Notes under the pieces: model-generated
Databases searched by the model: none
What the model was told of the DNA's origin: nothing
What the model saw: only the letters and a program-made list of their open reading frames with translations
Translations under genes and position numbers: made by a program
From: Spirochaetaceae bacterium
GTDB lineage: Bacteria > Spirochaetota > Spirochaetia > Treponematales > Treponemataceae
DNA length: 64,000 nt
Reading direction: 5' to 3'
NCBI GenBank assembly: GCA_017618015.1
Contig: JAFZVC010000026.1
Coordinates: 1-64,000, forward strand
Shown: piece by piece, positions 63,333-64,000 of the stretch
Layout: each line of letters starts with the position of its first letter
Position numbering within the stretch: position 1 is the first letter of the stretch

Positions 63333-63383
63333 TTGACACTCATTGCGATTATGTGATATGTTAGTCAAGTTATTATAACTAAC
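63333..63383 (+). promoter_or_regulatory. Promoter 2 of rpmF-acpP with overlapping dyads
   Basis: A second TTGACA (63333-63338) is followed after 18 bases by TATGTT (63357-63362). Just after, AGTTAT-T-ATAACT (63368-63380) is a perfect palindrome, and GTTAGT (63360-63365) faces ACTAAC (63378-63383). The dyads sit where a repressor could block start of transcription. rpmF begins at 63407 with GAGG before it. Confidence 0.5.
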
Positions 63384-63406
63384 AAATTATTTAGCGAGGT
63401 TAATAT

Positions 63407-63595
63407 ATGGCAGTACCAAGAGCGAAAACGTCGAAAGCTCGTACAAAGAGAAGACAGACCATCAATATGAAGTTGGCAGCTCCGACTCTTGTTAAATGTA
63501 GCAATTGCGGAAACTTGACAATGTTGCATCGTGTATGCCCGAAGTGCGGTTTTTATCGTGGACGTCAGGTAATTACACCGGAGAGCAACGGCTAA
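63407..63595 (+). CDS. rpmF: 50S ribosomal protein L32
   Basis: L32 is a small protein of the large subunit. The 62-residue sequence begins MAVPRAKTSKARTKRRQTIN and has zinc cysteines in VKCSNCGN and RVCPKCGFYRGRQV (two Cys-x2-Cys pairs). It is followed by acpP after 13 bases; rpmF beside fatty-acid genes is a common bacterial arrangement. Confidence 0.97.
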   Translation: MAVPRAKTSKARTKRRQTINMKLAAPTLVKCSNCGNLTMLHRVCPKCGFYRGRQVITPESNG

Positions 63596-63608
63596 CAGGA
63601 GAAACTAA

Positions 63609-63845
63609 ATGGACGAATTGTTCGACAAAATGAAGAAACTTATTGCTGACAAGCTTGAAGTTGAAGAGTCAAAAATCACTCTTGATTCTTCTTTCCGTCA
63701 GGATTTAGGTGCAGACAGCCTTGATACCTATGAGCTTGTATATGCAATCGAAGAGAATTTAGGTGTAAGTGTTCCTGATGAAAAAGCTAGCGAATTCGAA
63801 ACTGTTCGCGATGCATACGAATACATAAAATCTCAGCAGAAATAA
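63609..63845 (+). CDS. acpP: Acyl carrier protein
   Basis: ACP carries growing acyl chains on a 4'-phosphopantetheine arm. The 78-residue acidic protein has the attachment Ser in LGADSLDTYELVYAIEENLG, DSLD being a variant of the usual DSLD/DSLE motif. AGGAG lies before the ATG. A strong terminator follows. Confidence 0.97.
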   Translation: MDELFDKMKKLIADKLEVEESKITLDSSFRQDLGADSLDTYELVYAIEENLGVSVPDEKASEFETVRDAYEYIKSQQK

Positions 63846-63866
63846 CAATTCATGCATTTTTCTTGG

Positions 63867-63906
63867 AAAGGCTTTTAATGGAATATTAAAAGCCTTTTTG
63901 TTTTTT
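63867..63906 (+). terminator. Intrinsic terminator after acpP
   Basis: AAAGGCTTTTAAT (63867-63879) pairs over 13 bases with ATTAAAAGCCTTT (63885-63897), followed by a long T-rich tract. It ends the rpmF-acpP transcript. Confidence 0.92.
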
Positions 63907-63962
63907 ATGGGAGTAAAGCTAGCGTCTGATATCTTTACCGCCCAAACTGCAGGGGGGCTGCC

Positions 63963-64000
63963 TTGAAAGCGGATTCTCTTTCGTCAAACAGAAAAAAAGA
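63963..64000 (+). CDS. Start of a further gene (cut by window end)
   Basis: A G-rich site AGGGGGG (63951-63957) is followed by TTG at 63963 and an open frame KADSLSSNRKK to the end. RNase III (rnc) often follows acpP and would fit, but twelve codons are too few to identify it. Confidence 0.35.
   Translation, partial: MKADSLSSNRKK

Overview
The window looks like a chromosomal segment of a treponeme-type spirochaete. The evidence is a V-type (A/V) ATPase operon instead of F1Fo, the gene strings rpsF-ssb-rpsR-rplI-dnaB and rpsB-tsf-frr-uppS-cdsA-dxr-rseP in an order I remember from Treponema, and many secreted TPR, HEAT and beta-propeller proteins. The species cannot be fixed from sequence alone.

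Layout. (1) 1-7140, plus strand: V-ATPase A (C-terminal part), B, D, I and K, then ispG and a secreted helical-repeat protein. (2) 7130-44508, almost all minus strand: one very large surface-glycan locus. It holds GDP-mannose to GDP-L-fucose synthesis (ManC, Gmd, Fcl), dTDP-sugar genes (RmlA, RmlD, RmlC, a FdtA-like ketoisomerase and a FdtB-like aminotransferase; no RmlB), a WbaP-type initiating transferase, an ABC-2 exporter (Wzm/Wzt type), a Wzi-like barrel, an Omp85-like barrel and about fifteen glycosyltransferases. The latter include two GT11 alpha-1,2-fucosyltransferases and two Fringe-like GT31 enzymes. Two LicD proteins, a TagF-like CDP-glycerol transferase and a YidC-like/sulfatase-fold fusion point to phospho-substituents on the glycan. 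One plus-strand gene (25074-27014), a GHMP kinase fused to a GalU-type nucleotidyltransferase, sits between decayed gene pieces. The centre of the locus (about 15-42 kb) is visibly richer in A/T than the flanks, which suggests import and repeated rearrangement. (3) 44514-48525, minus: a secreted unknown protein, rlmN, a TPR protein, a small companion protein and rsmD. (4) 48582-51819, plus: rpsF-ssb-rpsR-rplI-dnaB behind a clear promoter. (5) 51811-60884, minus: a beta-propeller protein, rseP, dxr, cdsA, uppS, frr, tsf, rpsB and maf. (6) 60922-64000: tRNA-Arg(CCG) with promoter and terminator, two exported proteins on the minus strand, then coaD, rpmF, acpP and the first codons of one more gene.

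How the genes work together. The likely product of region 2 is a fucosylated surface polysaccharide or glycolipid carrying a 3-amino-3,6-dideoxyhexose and/or rhamnose. It would be started on undecaprenyl phosphate by the WbaP-like enzyme, extended in the cytoplasm, exported by the ABC transporter, and decorated with phosphodiester-linked groups at or outside the membrane. UppS in region 5 makes the undecaprenyl carrier, and IspG and Dxr are two steps of the MEP pathway that supplies its isoprenoid precursors. The most unusual items are the YidC-like/sulfatase fusion coupled to a TagF-like enzyme, the GHMP kinase-uridylyltransferase fusion, and the scars (a copied rfbC tail, a licD remnant and a GT2 remnant) around that fusion.
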